Position numbers and translations under genes: made by a program
Notes under the pieces: generated by a model
Databases searched by the model: none
Seen by the model: only the letters and a program-made list of their open reading frames with translations
Told to the model about the DNA's origin: nothing
Part shown: positions 42,470 to 51,842 of the stretch, piece after piece
Position numbering within the stretch: the stretch's first letter is position 1
Layout of the letters: each line of letters starts with the position of its first letter
Source: Desulfotomaculum copahuensis
GTDB taxonomy: Bacteria > Bacillota > Desulfotomaculia > Desulfotomaculales > Desulfovirgulaceae
Assembly: GCF_001655685.1 (NCBI RefSeq)
Contig: NZ_LYVF01000002.1
Span: 83,521 to 147,520, forward strand
DNA length: 64,000 nucleotides
Direction of reading: 5' to 3'

Positions 42470-43113
42470 GCAACGGCCTGTTTGAGTTCCACCAGCGTAA
42501 AACGGCCTTCAAAGGGCAGCAGATTGTAGACCCGCCCCATCTGCAGCCAGTGATGGGCGTCGCTGCCGGCCAGAACCGGGCGGTTCAGTTCCGCGGACTT
42601 TCTCAGTACATGGCCGGCCAGCGACAATTCCGTGGCGTTTACTTCCAGAGCGTCCAGTCGCTTCAGCAGCGGTCCCATTTTCCACAACTCCTTGCTGCTG
42701 CGGCAGGGATGCGCCCCGGTGCGCAAAAAGCCCAGGTCCTCGCTGGCGTCCATCAGGGTTTGAAAGGCGGGGAAACGCCCCGGCCGCAGCCGGCCCAGCC
42801 TTTTTTCCAGTTCTTTCAGGGCGGCCGGGGAACCGATCATGATAATATCCCCTCCTTCGGCCACACTTACTTCCGCCCCGGCCAGCACAATCAGCCCCCG
42901 CCACTCAAACATGCCGGATGCGTGACCACACCAGGATTCCAGGCAGTGGTATATTTCCCAAAAGTCGGAGACATCGATGTGCTCGGTCACCGCCAGCACA
43001 TCCAGCCCGGTGCGCCGCGCCCACTCCAACCGGCGCCGCAGTTGCCCCGGACGGAACGGCCGGCGGCTGAACAACTTGACGTGACAGTGAAATTCCGCCT
43101 TTAGATAATGCAT
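42367..43113 (-). CDS. PHP-domain metal-dependent phosphoesterase
   Basis: 248 residues of the PHP family. Metal-binding motifs are KAEFHCHVKLFSRRPF, LAVTEHIDVSDF, TGAHPCRSS and AGSDAHHWLQMGRVYNLL. Family members are phosphoesterases or histidinol-phosphatase-like enzymes. ATG 43113 has GGGAGG 6 bases upstream. The 3' end overlaps the convergent UDP-glucose dehydrogenase gene by 103 bases. It probably belongs to the leftward group DUF2334-GT4-GNAT-PHP, although 280 bases without a gene precede it. Confidence 0.88.
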   Translation of the reverse strand: MHYLKAEFHCHVKLFSRRPFRPGQLRRRLEWARRTGLDVLAVTEHIDVSDFWEIYHCLESWCGHASGMFEWRGLIVLAGAEVSVAEGGDIIMIGSPAALKELEKRLGRLRPGRFPAFQTLMDASEDLGFLRTGAHPCRSSKELWKMGPLLKRLDALEVNATELSLAGHVLRKSAELNRPVLAGSDAHHWLQMGRVYNLLPFEGRFTLVELKQAVAQHRVTWQRNGVRSLLGKMIFPGWFSGFAGRPTP

Positions 43114-43392
43114 ATTGACCTCCCGCGTTTTAGAAAACAGCTGTTCAAAAGCCGGCGGCCGCACCGGCGGATCGCTTTTTGCCCGGCTGGAATCCCTTGC
43201 GCAAAAGCAGCTTTACCCGCCGGAAGAAGCAGTAAGGCCCGGCCCGGCAAGTGGGCCGCCGGCAAAACGCCGCCTGACAAAAGCCGCCGGATGCAGTGCT
43301 GACGCATGTGCAATAGACGTGTCGACTATATACATCAACATTGCTCCAGATAATCCAGCAGCGGCCAATGGACCTTCCTGGGCAACGGCTTT

Positions 43393-44148
43393 TCACCAAA
43401 GTTCCCGGTAGATGGTGGTCAGGTAAACCTCCCCGGCGGCCAGCTTTTTCAAATGCTCCGGCGGTGGGGAATTGAACAGGTACCGGTACTTGCTCAGCTT
43501 CACCTGATCGTAAAATTCCCAGCCCAGCCTTTTGAACAGGGATTGGGAACGCCTGGCGCCGAATGTTTCCATCTGCCCCCAAACCACTTTGATGCCGGGG
43601 TGTTCACGCCGCAACAGTTCCAAATAGCTTTCGACCAGCAGGCGGGTAACCGCCGCATCGCGCCAACGTTTCAAGATGTTGAAATGAAAGTGGGCGCCAC
43701 CGGCCGGCACCCCGGGCATTTCCCGCCAGCCCCGCCAGAACAGCCAGCGGAAAAACCGGAATGCCGGCGGACCGTATATACCCCGGCAAAACCCGTGGCA
43801 CACGGGAAGTAAGGCCCTGGCCAAAAGACGCAGTTGATAACGCCGGTGCAGGGCGGCATCGGTACAGCCGAGCAGGTAGCCGGCCACCTTTCCCTCCGCT
43901 TCGACCACCAGCGCCGCCTCCGGCTCAACATCAGTATAATAGCCGGTGAAAAAGTCCACAAAGAAATCATATTTCGGAAAAATACCGGCTATGCTTTCAC
44001 CCAGAAGACCGGTGGCCGCACAAACTTCCCTTACGCCCCGGCGATCTTCCGGCCGGTAGCGCCGGACGGTGCTTCCGCCAACGGTTGCCGGCGGAATCCG
44101 AGCAGTTCCCGGTAAAAGGCGAACAGCTTGCGAAAAGTCTTCTCCCAT
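43393..44148 (-). CDS. GNAT family acetyltransferase (start uncertain)
   Basis: Up to 251 residues. The recognisable domain begins near VRRYRPEDRRGVREVCAATG and runs through the acetyl-CoA region (ALVVEAEGKVAGYLLGCTDA, then WRDAAVTRLLVESYLELLRR). It ends in RSQSLFKRLGWEFYDQVKLS. No ATG, GTG or TTG lies near the domain start; the nearest ATG in frame is 44148, inside the preceding glycosyltransferase gene, giving a 118-base same-strand overlap. A non-standard start (ATT or CTG) closer to the domain is possible. It probably modifies a sugar or amino group in the envelope pathway. Confidence 0.75.
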   Translation of the reverse strand: MGEDFSQAVRLLPGTARIPPATVGGSTVRRYRPEDRRGVREVCAATGLLGESIAGIFPKYDFFVDFFTGYYTDVEPEAALVVEAEGKVAGYLLGCTDAALHRRYQLRLLARALLPVCHGFCRGIYGPPAFRFFRWLFWRGWREMPGVPAGGAHFHFNILKRWRDAAVTRLLVESYLELLRREHPGIKVVWGQMETFGARRSQSLFKRLGWEFYDQVKLSKYRYLFNSPPPEHLKKLAAGEVYLTTIYRELW

Positions 44149-45239
44149 CCGTAGTTGACCTCCACATACCGCCGGGCCTGCCGGCCCAGGGAGCGCAGAT
44201 TTTGCGTCGGCAGACCGGCAATCGCCGCCGCCAGGCCGGCCGGGTCGTCCGGCCGGATCAAAACTCCGGCGCCGGGGGCCACCGTCTCGGCGGCCGCCCC
44301 GGACGCCGCCGCCACCACCGGCAGACCGGACGCTTGGGCCTCCAAAACAGTCAGCCCGAAGGTTTCCGCCCGGCCGGCGGTGACAAAGAGATCCGCCGAG
44401 GCATAGACCGCGGCCACCTGATCCGCCGGTAAATAACCGCCCACGGTAACGGCACGCCCGGCCGCCCATTCCCGCAACTCCCCTTCCAGCGCCCCGCCGC
44501 CGATGAGCAGCAGGTGGTAACGGCCGGGGTGTTGCGCGGACAACAGCTCAAAGGCCGGCATCAGGACATCGAGCCCCTTTTCGCGCGCAAAGCGGCCCAC
44601 ATACAACAAAAGCACCTGCTCCGGGGCAATACCCAGGCGCAGGCGCAGCCACCGGCTGCGCAGCCCGGGATGAAAATTTTTCATATCCACTCCCAGTGAC
44701 AAAACCTGCACATTCCCGACCCCGTGCCGAACCAGTGCCGACGCCACCGCCAGGGAAGGGGCCAGAGTAAGATCCATCCGCCGGTACATGGCACGCACAT
44801 AGGCAAAGGCCGCTTTTTCCAGCATGGCGGCCGGAATCCGGCCGATGAGCCGGGCGGTTGTCCGCACGTAGGCGCGGGGGAAATCACTGTGGTAAAACCC
44901 GGCCAGACGGCAGTGATATTTACGCCGGGCGGCAATAGCCAGGGGAAGAAAATAGGGACAGCCCACTTCGATAATATCGGGGCTGAACTGACCGAGCAGT
45001 TCATCAACGCGTCCGGCATCCATAATCAGCCGGTAGGGCCGCGCAAAAGGCAGTTCCGGTGCTTTCAGCCGCTGAATGGTGCTGTTGCCACGCCTTTTTT
45101 CCAGGTTTGCCGCCCCGGGGACAATGACCAGGTGCTCCACACCGCGGCAATCGGCGATGTAATCCATCTTTTGATGCAGATAAGTTTTCACCCCGCCGCT
45201 TTGTTCGTGATAGAAATTGGTAAGATCACAAATCTTCAT
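44031..45239 (-). CDS. GT4 family glycosyltransferase
   Basis: 402 residues, GT-B fold. The N-terminal domain has FYHEQSGGVKTYLHQKMDYI and IIEVGCPYFLPLA; the C-terminal domain has the donor-binding FVTAGRAETFGLTVLEAQAS with the EX7E motif, then ASGLPVVAAASGA. It lies 3 bases behind the deacetylase gene, so both are in one operon. The C-terminal 30 residues overlap the GNAT reading frame. Acceptor and donor sugars are unknown; the setting suggests a cell-envelope glycolipid or polymer. Confidence 0.9.
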   Translation of the reverse strand: MKICDLTNFYHEQSGGVKTYLHQKMDYIADCRGVEHLVIVPGAANLEKRRGNSTIQRLKAPELPFARPYRLIMDAGRVDELLGQFSPDIIEVGCPYFLPLAIAARRKYHCRLAGFYHSDFPRAYVRTTARLIGRIPAAMLEKAAFAYVRAMYRRMDLTLAPSLAVASALVRHGVGNVQVLSLGVDMKNFHPGLRSRWLRLRLGIAPEQVLLLYVGRFAREKGLDVLMPAFELLSAQHPGRYHLLLIGGGALEGELREWAAGRAVTVGGYLPADQVAAVYASADLFVTAGRAETFGLTVLEAQASGLPVVAAASGAAAETVAPGAGVLIRPDDPAGLAAAIAGLPTQNLRSLGRQARRYVEVNYGWEKTFRKLFAFYRELLGFRRQPLAEAPSGATGRKIAGA

Positions 45240-45242
45240 ATT

Positions 45243-45998
45243 TCAAACCTCCCGGCCGGTTTTTGCCCGCTCCAGATACTCCCCGATAGTCACCTGGCGG
45301 CGGCAAGCCAGCATTCCCCGTAAAAGCCGCGCGGCTAAATTCAAAATGGCGGATTGACGGGCATCGGCCGGATGCAGGACCAGGCGCACCATCAACCGCC
45401 GGGACCAAAAAGCGGCCAGCACCGGCACCACCTGCCGCGAAAGGGCGGCGCGCCAGGACGAGCGACTGCTGAAACAAAGCGCCGGTGCAGCATGATAAAC
45501 GCCTGACTTCAAGTCATGGATACCGGTCAAAGTGGTGGTAAATGAAAAATTGAATTCATCGAGCACAGCCCGTGCCCGCCCGCCCAGCAGCCAGGCCGGG
45601 GCGACAAAGCCGGCCGGCGCCAGACGGCAGGCGGTCAACACAGCCAGCCCGGACTCGATCCGGGTACGGGCGGCCAGCCCGGACAAACGGTAAAATTCAC
45701 CTTCACCATTTGTATAGTACCGGGAGATCAGCTTTTGTCCGCACGTGCCTCGATCAATACAGTCCGGCGCTTCGGTGTGGGTTAATCCATGCAACACCAC
45801 TTCCCAGCCATCCGCGGCCCGTGCCCGTAACCAGCCGGCAAAAGCGGCATCCGCTTCCAAAGGCGCACGGCCGTGAAAATCGGGCACCACCAGCATACTT
45901 CCCCTGGTCACACCCGCCCCCCGGATCAAATCAAACAGGCATTTTATTTCGGCTTCATAGGCAGGTGTCACGTCATGCAGGGATACGTTTACAAACAT
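45243..45998 (-). CDS. DUF2334-type polysaccharide deacetylase
   Basis: 251 residues of the divergent polysaccharide deacetylase group (DUF2334). It begins with FVNVSLHDVTPAYEAEIKC (HD metal site) and has EVVLHGLTHTEAP (HG.TH metal site). Later motifs are APAGFVAPAWLLGG and VRLVLHPADAR. Members remove acetyl groups from amino sugars. No signal peptide is seen, so a cytosolic lipid-linked substrate is possible. The first gene of the leftward glycan operon. Confidence 0.87.
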   Translation of the reverse strand: MFVNVSLHDVTPAYEAEIKCLFDLIRGAGVTRGSMLVVPDFHGRAPLEADAAFAGWLRARAADGWEVVLHGLTHTEAPDCIDRGTCGQKLISRYYTNGEGEFYRLSGLAARTRIESGLAVLTACRLAPAGFVAPAWLLGGRARAVLDEFNFSFTTTLTGIHDLKSGVYHAAPALCFSSRSSWRAALSRQVVPVLAAFWSRRLMVRLVLHPADARQSAILNLAARLLRGMLACRRQVTIGEYLERAKTGREV

Positions 45999-46088
45999 AA
46001 CGTCTTACCTCCCGGCAGGCAAGCCTTATACCGTCCCAGTAAAATAATAACAAATAAAAGCTAAAATTGGGTTAAAGGTATATGCAGT

Positions 46089-46122
46089 TTTAGTTAAATT
46101 AGCGTTATTATCTTTAACTAAA
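46089..46122. promoter_or_regulatory. Inverted repeat in the divergent glycan-gene promoter region
   Basis: TTTAGTTAAA (46089-46098) and TTTAACTAAA (46113-46122) are exact inverted repeats with a 14-base spacer. They sit in a very AT-rich intergenic stretch between the divergent DUF2334 and GT4 genes, a position from which one regulator could control both. Confidence 0.45.
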
Positions 46123-46289
46123 TCTTAGCACGCCAATAATACTATTTTAATACTAAAAAGCTATATTTTAATTAGAAGTTGTGATTTCTTTCAGCACAAT
46201 CACAAAGAAAGGCCCAGGCGGAAAATTAAAATAAGAAGTAGCTTTTTTGCGAACAAAGCAACTGCTTATAAAAAGGAGGGTGGCTTTTC

Positions 46290-47441
46290 TTGAAGGTGGC
46301 TATTTTTACTGACACCTACCCGCCGCAAGTAAATGGCGTGGCCCGCACCGTCAACCGGATAGCATTGTTCCTACGCCGGCGGAATGTACCACATTTGATT
46401 TTTGCCCCCGACTGCGGTCCTTCGCAGGAACACAGTGAAAATGTACATACCTTTCCCGGTATTGATCTTCCCTTCTATCCGGAATGTAAAATCACCCTCC
46501 CACCCTATCCCAACCTGCGCGAAAAACTGAATCAATTCAAACCGGATTTGATTCACCTGGTCACGGAGTCTTCCATGGGACTTTGCGGTTTGAAATATGC
46601 CCGCGATCACCGCCTGCCGGTGGTGGCCTCATATACCACCAATTTTCCCCAATACCTGGCCTACTACAAGGCGGGTTTTCTGGAAAGGTGGGCCTGGCTG
46701 TATTTGCGCTGGTTTCATAATCAATGCCATCTGAATTACTGTCCATCCCCGGCCGTCAAAAACATGCTCGCCCAAAAGGGATTCCGCAATTTAACCATCT
46801 GGGGACGCGGCATCGATACCGGTCTTTTTGCCCCGGAAAAAAGAAGCAATCTGCTTGACAAGCTGGCGCCGGGCAAAGAGCTGTTCTTCCTTTATGTCGG
46901 CCGCCTGGCCCCGGAAAAGGATCTGGACGTCCTCTTCAACGCCTGGCGGATAGTGCGCCGCCGCTTGCCCGGCGCGCAACTGGTCGTCACCGGGGACGGA
47001 CCACTGGCGGGGGAACTGAGACAAAATCACGGTCACGAGGTTGTCTTCACCGGCTACCGGCATGGCGAGGAACTGGCCGCCATCTATGCCTCCAGCGACA
47101 TTTTCGTCTTTCCCTCCACCACCGAGACTTTTGGCAACGTGGTCCTGGAGGCCATGTCCTCCGGCCTGCCAGTGGCGGCGGCCGCAGCCGGCGGGGTTAA
47201 GAACCTGCTCCTTGACGGTTACAACGGCCTCGCCTGCCGTCCGCGCAATTACCACGAACTGGCCGCCGCCATGCTCAAACTGGCCCAAAACAAGGAATTA
47301 CGTGACGCGCTCGGCCGGCAGGCCCGGCAGTATGCCCTCAAACAATCGTGGGAAGGACTGCTGGACAATTTGCTGGACAGCTACCGGACGGTACTGGCCT
47401 CACCGCGGCATCCTGTAAAAGCCGGCTCGCTCAGCGCCTGA
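46290..47441 (+). CDS. MgtA-like GT4 glycosyltransferase
   Basis: 383 residues. The N-terminus, KVAIFTDTYPPQVNGVARTV, with TFPGIDLPFYPECKITLP is typical of the MgtA/PimB-like mannosyl- or glucosyltransferases acting on membrane glycolipids. The C-terminal donor site is FVFPSTTETFGNVVLEAMSS. The start is TTG 46290 with AAAGGAGGG 9 bases upstream. It is divergent from the deacetylase/GT4 operon and probably works on the same class of envelope glycolipids. The substrate is inferred only by similarity. Confidence 0.9.
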   Translation: MKVAIFTDTYPPQVNGVARTVNRIALFLRRRNVPHLIFAPDCGPSQEHSENVHTFPGIDLPFYPECKITLPPYPNLREKLNQFKPDLIHLVTESSMGLCGLKYARDHRLPVVASYTTNFPQYLAYYKAGFLERWAWLYLRWFHNQCHLNYCPSPAVKNMLAQKGFRNLTIWGRGIDTGLFAPEKRSNLLDKLAPGKELFFLYVGRLAPEKDLDVLFNAWRIVRRRLPGAQLVVTGDGPLAGELRQNHGHEVVFTGYRHGEELAAIYASSDIFVFPSTTETFGNVVLEAMSSGLPVAAAAAGGVKNLLLDGYNGLACRPRNYHELAAAMLKLAQNKELRDALGRQARQYALKQSWEGLLDNLLDSYRTVLASPRHPVKAGSLSA

Positions 47442-47489
47442 CCCGGCGGACATGTCTACCCGCCGTGAAAACACCGCCAACCGGCATTT

Positions 47490-48755
47490 TCAAGCGGCGA
47501 CAATTATTCTTTTCCCCTCCTTCAACCCTTCTAGTTGGGGGTTTTTGACAACTTTGTCGCCATTCCGAAGGCCCTGTTCGATGACTAGCAACTCATCTGT
47601 TTCCATGCCCTTTTTCACTTTCTGGATTACAGCCCGGCCATCCCTCACCACCCACAAAGCGTCCCCGCCTGCGTAGGGAAAGACGCACGTTTTGGGCACC
47701 GCCAGTCTGTTTTGCTGCTTCAGCACCGTAAACTGCACATCCAGTGCGTACCCCGGCCGCAATTCGGGAGGTTTCCCTTTGGGCTGAATGGTGACTTTCA
47801 CCCTGCGCTCCACAAGCCCAAGTGCCGACACCTTTTCAACCGCGGCCGGAGCGATTGCCTGCACGATCCCTTGGAACCGGTAATCGCCGTCCTTCCTTTT
47901 TTGTGTAATGGTAACAGGCATTCCTTCTTTGACCGGGAGCACATCTTCCGTTAGCACATAGGCATTGATCTCGCAGCCGCCGGTGCCGGCAAGCTTCATC
48001 AGCGGAACCTGCGGGGAAACCACCATTCCCTGCCTGGCATCCAGTTCCAGCACCACGCCGTCAACAGGGGCGGTGATCCGGCAGTTGGCAATCTGCTCTT
48101 CCACTTGTTTTATTTGTGCCTCCACCGCATCGATCATCCCCTGATAGTATTGCCTGTCGGCAGTGCTCCCGCCGGCAACGGCCCCCCCGGATCCGGCCTC
48201 TTCCTGCAAGTACCCCAACTTCGACTCCTGCCGGGCCAGATTGTTTTGCCACTGCTTCACCGTATTTTCAGCGGCTTCCAGTTCTGTTCCGGCCACAGCG
48301 CCGGAGTCATAAAGAAATTTAACCCGGTGATAATCGTTTTCACTCTTCGCCAATTGCCGCTTTGCTTCTTCTACAGCAAGCTGCTGCTGGTCAACCTGCT
48401 GACCCGTTTCCCGGTTTGATTTTAATTCCTGTCCGGCCAGACTGTTACGCTGAGCTGTTAATTGAGCCAGTTGATATTCCAGATCCCTGGAATCCAACCG
48501 GGCCAGCAGGTCGCCCGCTGATACATGCCGGCCCTCTTTGACGGGAAGGCTTATGATTTCGCCGCTAACCATACTATAAACAGAGCGATCCAGGGCCGCT
48601 TCAACAATGCCTTCCTCCTTAAAACCATGGGCTACTGTCTGCGGTTTTACTTCCACAATCTCCGCCTTGAGAGGTTTTTGGGTGTTATAGACCGCATATG
48701 CCGCCGCCATAGCAAGGAGCATGATAACCGGTACCATCTTAAATGACTTTTTTAT
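47490..48755 (-). CDS. MacA-like membrane fusion protein (possible ATA start)
   Basis: About 421 residues of the HlyD/MacA adaptor class: a membrane anchor (VPVIMLLAMAAAYAVYN), a first lipoyl half (YSMVSGEIISLPVKEGRHVS), a long coiled coil (about residues 85-200), a second lipoyl half (APVDGVVLELDARQGMVVSP) and a beta-barrel. ATG 48737 has no SD. The codon ATA at 48755 lies 7 bases after AAGGGGTG and adds IKKSFK, a normal positively charged N-terminus, so initiation at ATA is possible; a conservative start is 48737. It is the last gene of the ATPase-permease-adaptor operon. Confidence 0.85.
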   Translation of the reverse strand: MKKSFKMVPVIMLLAMAAAYAVYNTQKPLKAEIVEVKPQTVAHGFKEEGIVEAALDRSVYSMVSGEIISLPVKEGRHVSAGDLLARLDSRDLEYQLAQLTAQRNSLAGQELKSNRETGQQVDQQQLAVEEAKRQLAKSENDYHRVKFLYDSGAVAGTELEAAENTVKQWQNNLARQESKLGYLQEEAGSGGAVAGGSTADRQYYQGMIDAVEAQIKQVEEQIANCRITAPVDGVVLELDARQGMVVSPQVPLMKLAGTGGCEINAYVLTEDVLPVKEGMPVTITQKRKDGDYRFQGIVQAIAPAAVEKVSALGLVERRVKVTIQPKGKPPELRPGYALDVQFTVLKQQNRLAVPKTCVFPYAGGDALWVVRDGRAVIQKVKKGMETDELLVIEQGLRNGDKVVKNPQLEGLKEGKRIIVAA

Positions 48756-48774
48756 GTTTATTCACCCCTTGACC

Positions 48775-51144
48775 TTATTCCCGTTCTTTTAACACTCCCA
48801 CCAGATCAAGCCTCGCTATTTTGCGGAAAACCCAAAACTGCGCCACCCATATTGCCAGCACCGTCCCCAGCAAAGCCAGAAACAGGGCGGCCGGGCTGGT
48901 CCTTCCGGGCAGGGTGTAAAGATCACTGCTCATACCGCCGGCAATGCCTTGATTCATGGCCAGGGCAAAAGGCACACCCGCCAGTACGCCAAAGGCGCCA
49001 ATAAACCATTGTTCCACTGAAACAACCTCCATCACCTCTTTCGGACGCATGCCCAGGACACGCAGGGAAGCCAGTTCCCTTTCCCTTTCCGCCAGCGTAA
49101 TGATGCTGGAGTTATACACTATGGCGAAACCGGCGACCACTGCCATCAGGACCATAAGCAATAGAGTTGTTTTGTTGTTGTCCATCAATTTTTTATATAA
49201 ATCAATACTCTGCTGTCTTTCCTCCAGGTTGTCCACATATTTTGAAGTGCCGTACCTTTCCTTCAATCCCGGAATCTGCCCGGGATCCATGGAAATCAGC
49301 GCCCCCGTGGCCATATCCCCCTGCCCGAGCAGCGCAAGCAGCGCCTTTTGGTCCATATAGACATTGGAACCTATGTACTGGGGGACGATTCCCGCCACCT
49401 GCACATAAACCGGAGATTCCCTGGCCCATATGCTTTCCAGCCTGATCCGGTCGCCGAGCCCCGTTTTCAGTTTCCGGGCCGTCTGTTCGGACAGCAGTAT
49501 ACCGCCGGCAGGTATTTTTATTTGACTGCCCAGTTTGTCAACGGGAGTAAAAAGCTCCGCATCCGGCAATAACCCCAAAGCTGTCACATCCTTTTTCCGG
49601 TAATCTTTTTGCAGGGTCACCGGCACTTCCACCAAAGGCTCAATACGCCTGACACCGCCAGTGTTTTGCAATTCCTCCACCACATCAGGCAAAGGAAGCG
49701 GTTTGGTAAAGCTTATTTTAACATCACTTTTCTGCACCTTGTAAAATTGATCCAGAACCATTGTGTCCACCATGCTATACATGGACCACAAGGCCGCCAT
49801 CATGCTGTAAGTAAATACTATCCCGATCAGGGTAAAGAAGCTGCGCTCCTTATTCCGGATCATATTTCTGACAGCCATGCGCCCCTGAACTGTAAAAGCG
49901 GCCCAAACCACGGGGAGTTTTTCCAGCCGGGTTTTGCTTTTAAATGAAGGCGCCGGTGGACGCATAGCGTCAACCGGTTTTAATTTTAAGATAGCTTTTG
50001 CTCCCTGGTAAGATGCAATCAGGCTGAACCCCAGCGCAAATAATATTCCGGAAAAAAAATACTGCAGTGGAAATTTCCCGGTAAGACCGGGCAGACTGAA
50101 GTATTGTTGATACAATTTTGTCATTGAATTTGAGAGTACCGCGCCGGAGACTCCGCCCAGTATGCCACCCGCCAGACCGACTATCAATCCATAGGATAAA
50201 TAGTGCCAGATGATCTCATGATTTCTGTAACCGTATGCCTTTAATGTCCCGATCTGCCCCCGTTGGGATTCCACCATCCTCTTAAGCATAATATACAGGA
50301 TGATGGCTGCAATCGCCAGAAACAAGACCGGCACACTGCGGGCGGATTTTTCCAGCCCCTTTAATTCTTCGGTAAGCATGACATTGCTGGCCTGATCGGC
50401 CCTGGAAACAAGACTTTCCAGGCCGTATTTTTTCAGTTCCGTCTTCAGCGGTTGCTCTACGTCTTCGAACTTGAAACCCGGTTTCAAGGCAAATGAAAGG
50501 TCATTGACCGCGCCCTGCCGGTTGAACAAACCATCCATCACCTCGTAGGGTAAATATGCCACATCGAAGGCCTGCGGGTCGGGGAGAATATTTTGTGCAT
50601 TCCTTATGGCGTAAACAAAATCAGGGCTCTGGCCGGTTCCGGCAATTTTCAACTGAACCTTTTTCCCGTCTATGATCACAGTCAGCGGTTCACCCAGGGC
50701 AAGCCGGTGGGCTGTAAAGAATTTGTCACCGAGCAGTAACGCCTTGCTGTTTTCTTCAGGCATGGCCCCTTTCAACACCTTAACCCCGTTTAAAATATAC
50801 GGTTTTTGATCCTGCAGCGAAATCAGCCTTAAATATATATTCCTGCGTTCGTCCAGTCCGGTGACCCTGACATCCTCCACCAGTCGTCCCTGAACCTGAT
50901 CAATACCACGGATGTCACTCAGTTTTTCAACTTGTGAAGACGGCATCGGGTTTTTTATTTTTGCAAAACCGTCGCCGAAATGATATTGTCTGTAAAAACT
51001 GTCCCCGGCCCTAAAAAGGTTGTCTTTGGCCATCTGCATTGAGGTGTAAGCCGTCAAACCAATAATTACGACAACGGCGCAGGCAATGAAAGCCATTTTA
51101 TTTTCGCCGATATCCCGCCACATTTTTCTTGTCAGCATCACCAT
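48775..51144 (-). CDS. FtsX/MacB-type ABC transporter permease
   Basis: 789-residue permease with two FtsX domains. A first membrane segment (MAFIACAVVVIIGLTAYTSM) is followed by a large outer domain. The first FtsX domain is near VLFLAIAAIILYIMLKRMVE, a second outer domain follows, and the second FtsX domain near LLLMVLMAVVAGFAIVYNSS is followed by LRVLGMRPKEVMEV. Such permeases work in mechanotransmission or extrude lipids and peptides. Its ATG overlaps the ATPase gene by 7 bases. The adaptor gene follows after a short gap. Confidence 0.92.
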   Translation of the reverse strand: MVMLTRKMWRDIGENKMAFIACAVVVIIGLTAYTSMQMAKDNLFRAGDSFYRQYHFGDGFAKIKNPMPSSQVEKLSDIRGIDQVQGRLVEDVRVTGLDERRNIYLRLISLQDQKPYILNGVKVLKGAMPEENSKALLLGDKFFTAHRLALGEPLTVIIDGKKVQLKIAGTGQSPDFVYAIRNAQNILPDPQAFDVAYLPYEVMDGLFNRQGAVNDLSFALKPGFKFEDVEQPLKTELKKYGLESLVSRADQASNVMLTEELKGLEKSARSVPVLFLAIAAIILYIMLKRMVESQRGQIGTLKAYGYRNHEIIWHYLSYGLIVGLAGGILGGVSGAVLSNSMTKLYQQYFSLPGLTGKFPLQYFFSGILFALGFSLIASYQGAKAILKLKPVDAMRPPAPSFKSKTRLEKLPVVWAAFTVQGRMAVRNMIRNKERSFFTLIGIVFTYSMMAALWSMYSMVDTMVLDQFYKVQKSDVKISFTKPLPLPDVVEELQNTGGVRRIEPLVEVPVTLQKDYRKKDVTALGLLPDAELFTPVDKLGSQIKIPAGGILLSEQTARKLKTGLGDRIRLESIWARESPVYVQVAGIVPQYIGSNVYMDQKALLALLGQGDMATGALISMDPGQIPGLKERYGTSKYVDNLEERQQSIDLYKKLMDNNKTTLLLMVLMAVVAGFAIVYNSSIITLAERERELASLRVLGMRPKEVMEVVSVEQWFIGAFGVLAGVPFALAMNQGIAGGMSSDLYTLPGRTSPAALFLALLGTVLAIWVAQFWVFRKIARLDLVGVLKERE

Positions 51145-51842
51145 GACACCTCTTTAGGGGGTACCGGATTGGCAACATTGTCAATGTGTTCCAGTCTCCC
51201 GTCTTTCAAATAAAAAACCCGGTTCGCCATCTGCGCGATCGATGCGTTATGAGTAATGACGATCACTGTCTTTTTATATCTTTCATTAAAATCTTTAAGC
51301 ACTTTCAGTACCTGGATTCCGGTGGCTGAATCCAGCGCCCCCGTAGGCTCATCGCACAAAAGCAGTTCAGGGTTTTTGGCAACAGCCCTGGCGATGGCCA
51401 CCCTCTGCTGCTCGCCGCCCGACAACTGCGCCGGAAAATGCCCGGCTCGATCGCCAAGCCCCACCTGCTCCAAAACATCCTCCGCTTTCAAAGGATTTTG
51501 AGCGATTTCCACCGAAAGCATCACATTTTCATAGGCAGTCAAATTGGGCATGAGGTTATAAAATTGAAACACAAACCCGACCGCATTCCTTCTGTACTCT
51601 GTCAATACTTTTTCCGAAGCGCCGTGCAGGGGCTTGCCCTTGAAATAGATTTCACCGGAACTGGGAGTATCCATGCCTCCGATAATGTTCAACATGGTAC
51701 TTTTTCCAGAACCGCTTGGTCCGAGCATAACGATGAATTCAGCGGCATAAATATCAAAATCCACCCCTTTTAACGCCTCCACCTTCACTTCGCCCATTTG
51801 GTAATATTTGGTTAGGTTCCGGGCCTTGAGAACTGTGTCCAC
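51138..51842 (-). CDS. ABC transporter ATP-binding protein (LolD/MacB type)
   Basis: 234 residues. Walker A is GPSGSGKST, the signature [19 protein letters not shown], Walker [13 protein letters not shown] and the H-loop [11 protein letters not shown]. The pattern DEPTGALD with [11 protein letters not shown] is that of the LolD/MacB/FtsE class. GTG 51842 has an AAGG a few bases upstream. It is the first gene of the ATPase-permease-adaptor operon. Confidence 0.94.
   Translation of the reverse strand: MDTVLKARNLTKYYQMGEVKVEALKGVDFDIYAAEFIVMLGPSGSGKSTMLNIIGGMDTPSSGEIYFKGKPLHGASEKVLTEYRRNAVGFVFQFYNLMPNLTAYENVMLSVEIAQNPLKAEDVLEQVGLGDRAGHFPAQLSGGEQQRVAIARAVAKNPELLLCDEPTGALDSATGIQVLKVLKDFNERYKKTVIVITHNASIAQMANRVFYLKDGRLEHIDNVANPVPPKEVSW

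Noticed and set aside
47523..47545. Terminator-like CAACCC...GGGGGTTTTT on the plus strand behind the MgtA-like gene
   Set aside because: The stem is weak and lies inside the coding end of the convergent adaptor gene; it may help termination but cannot be supported.
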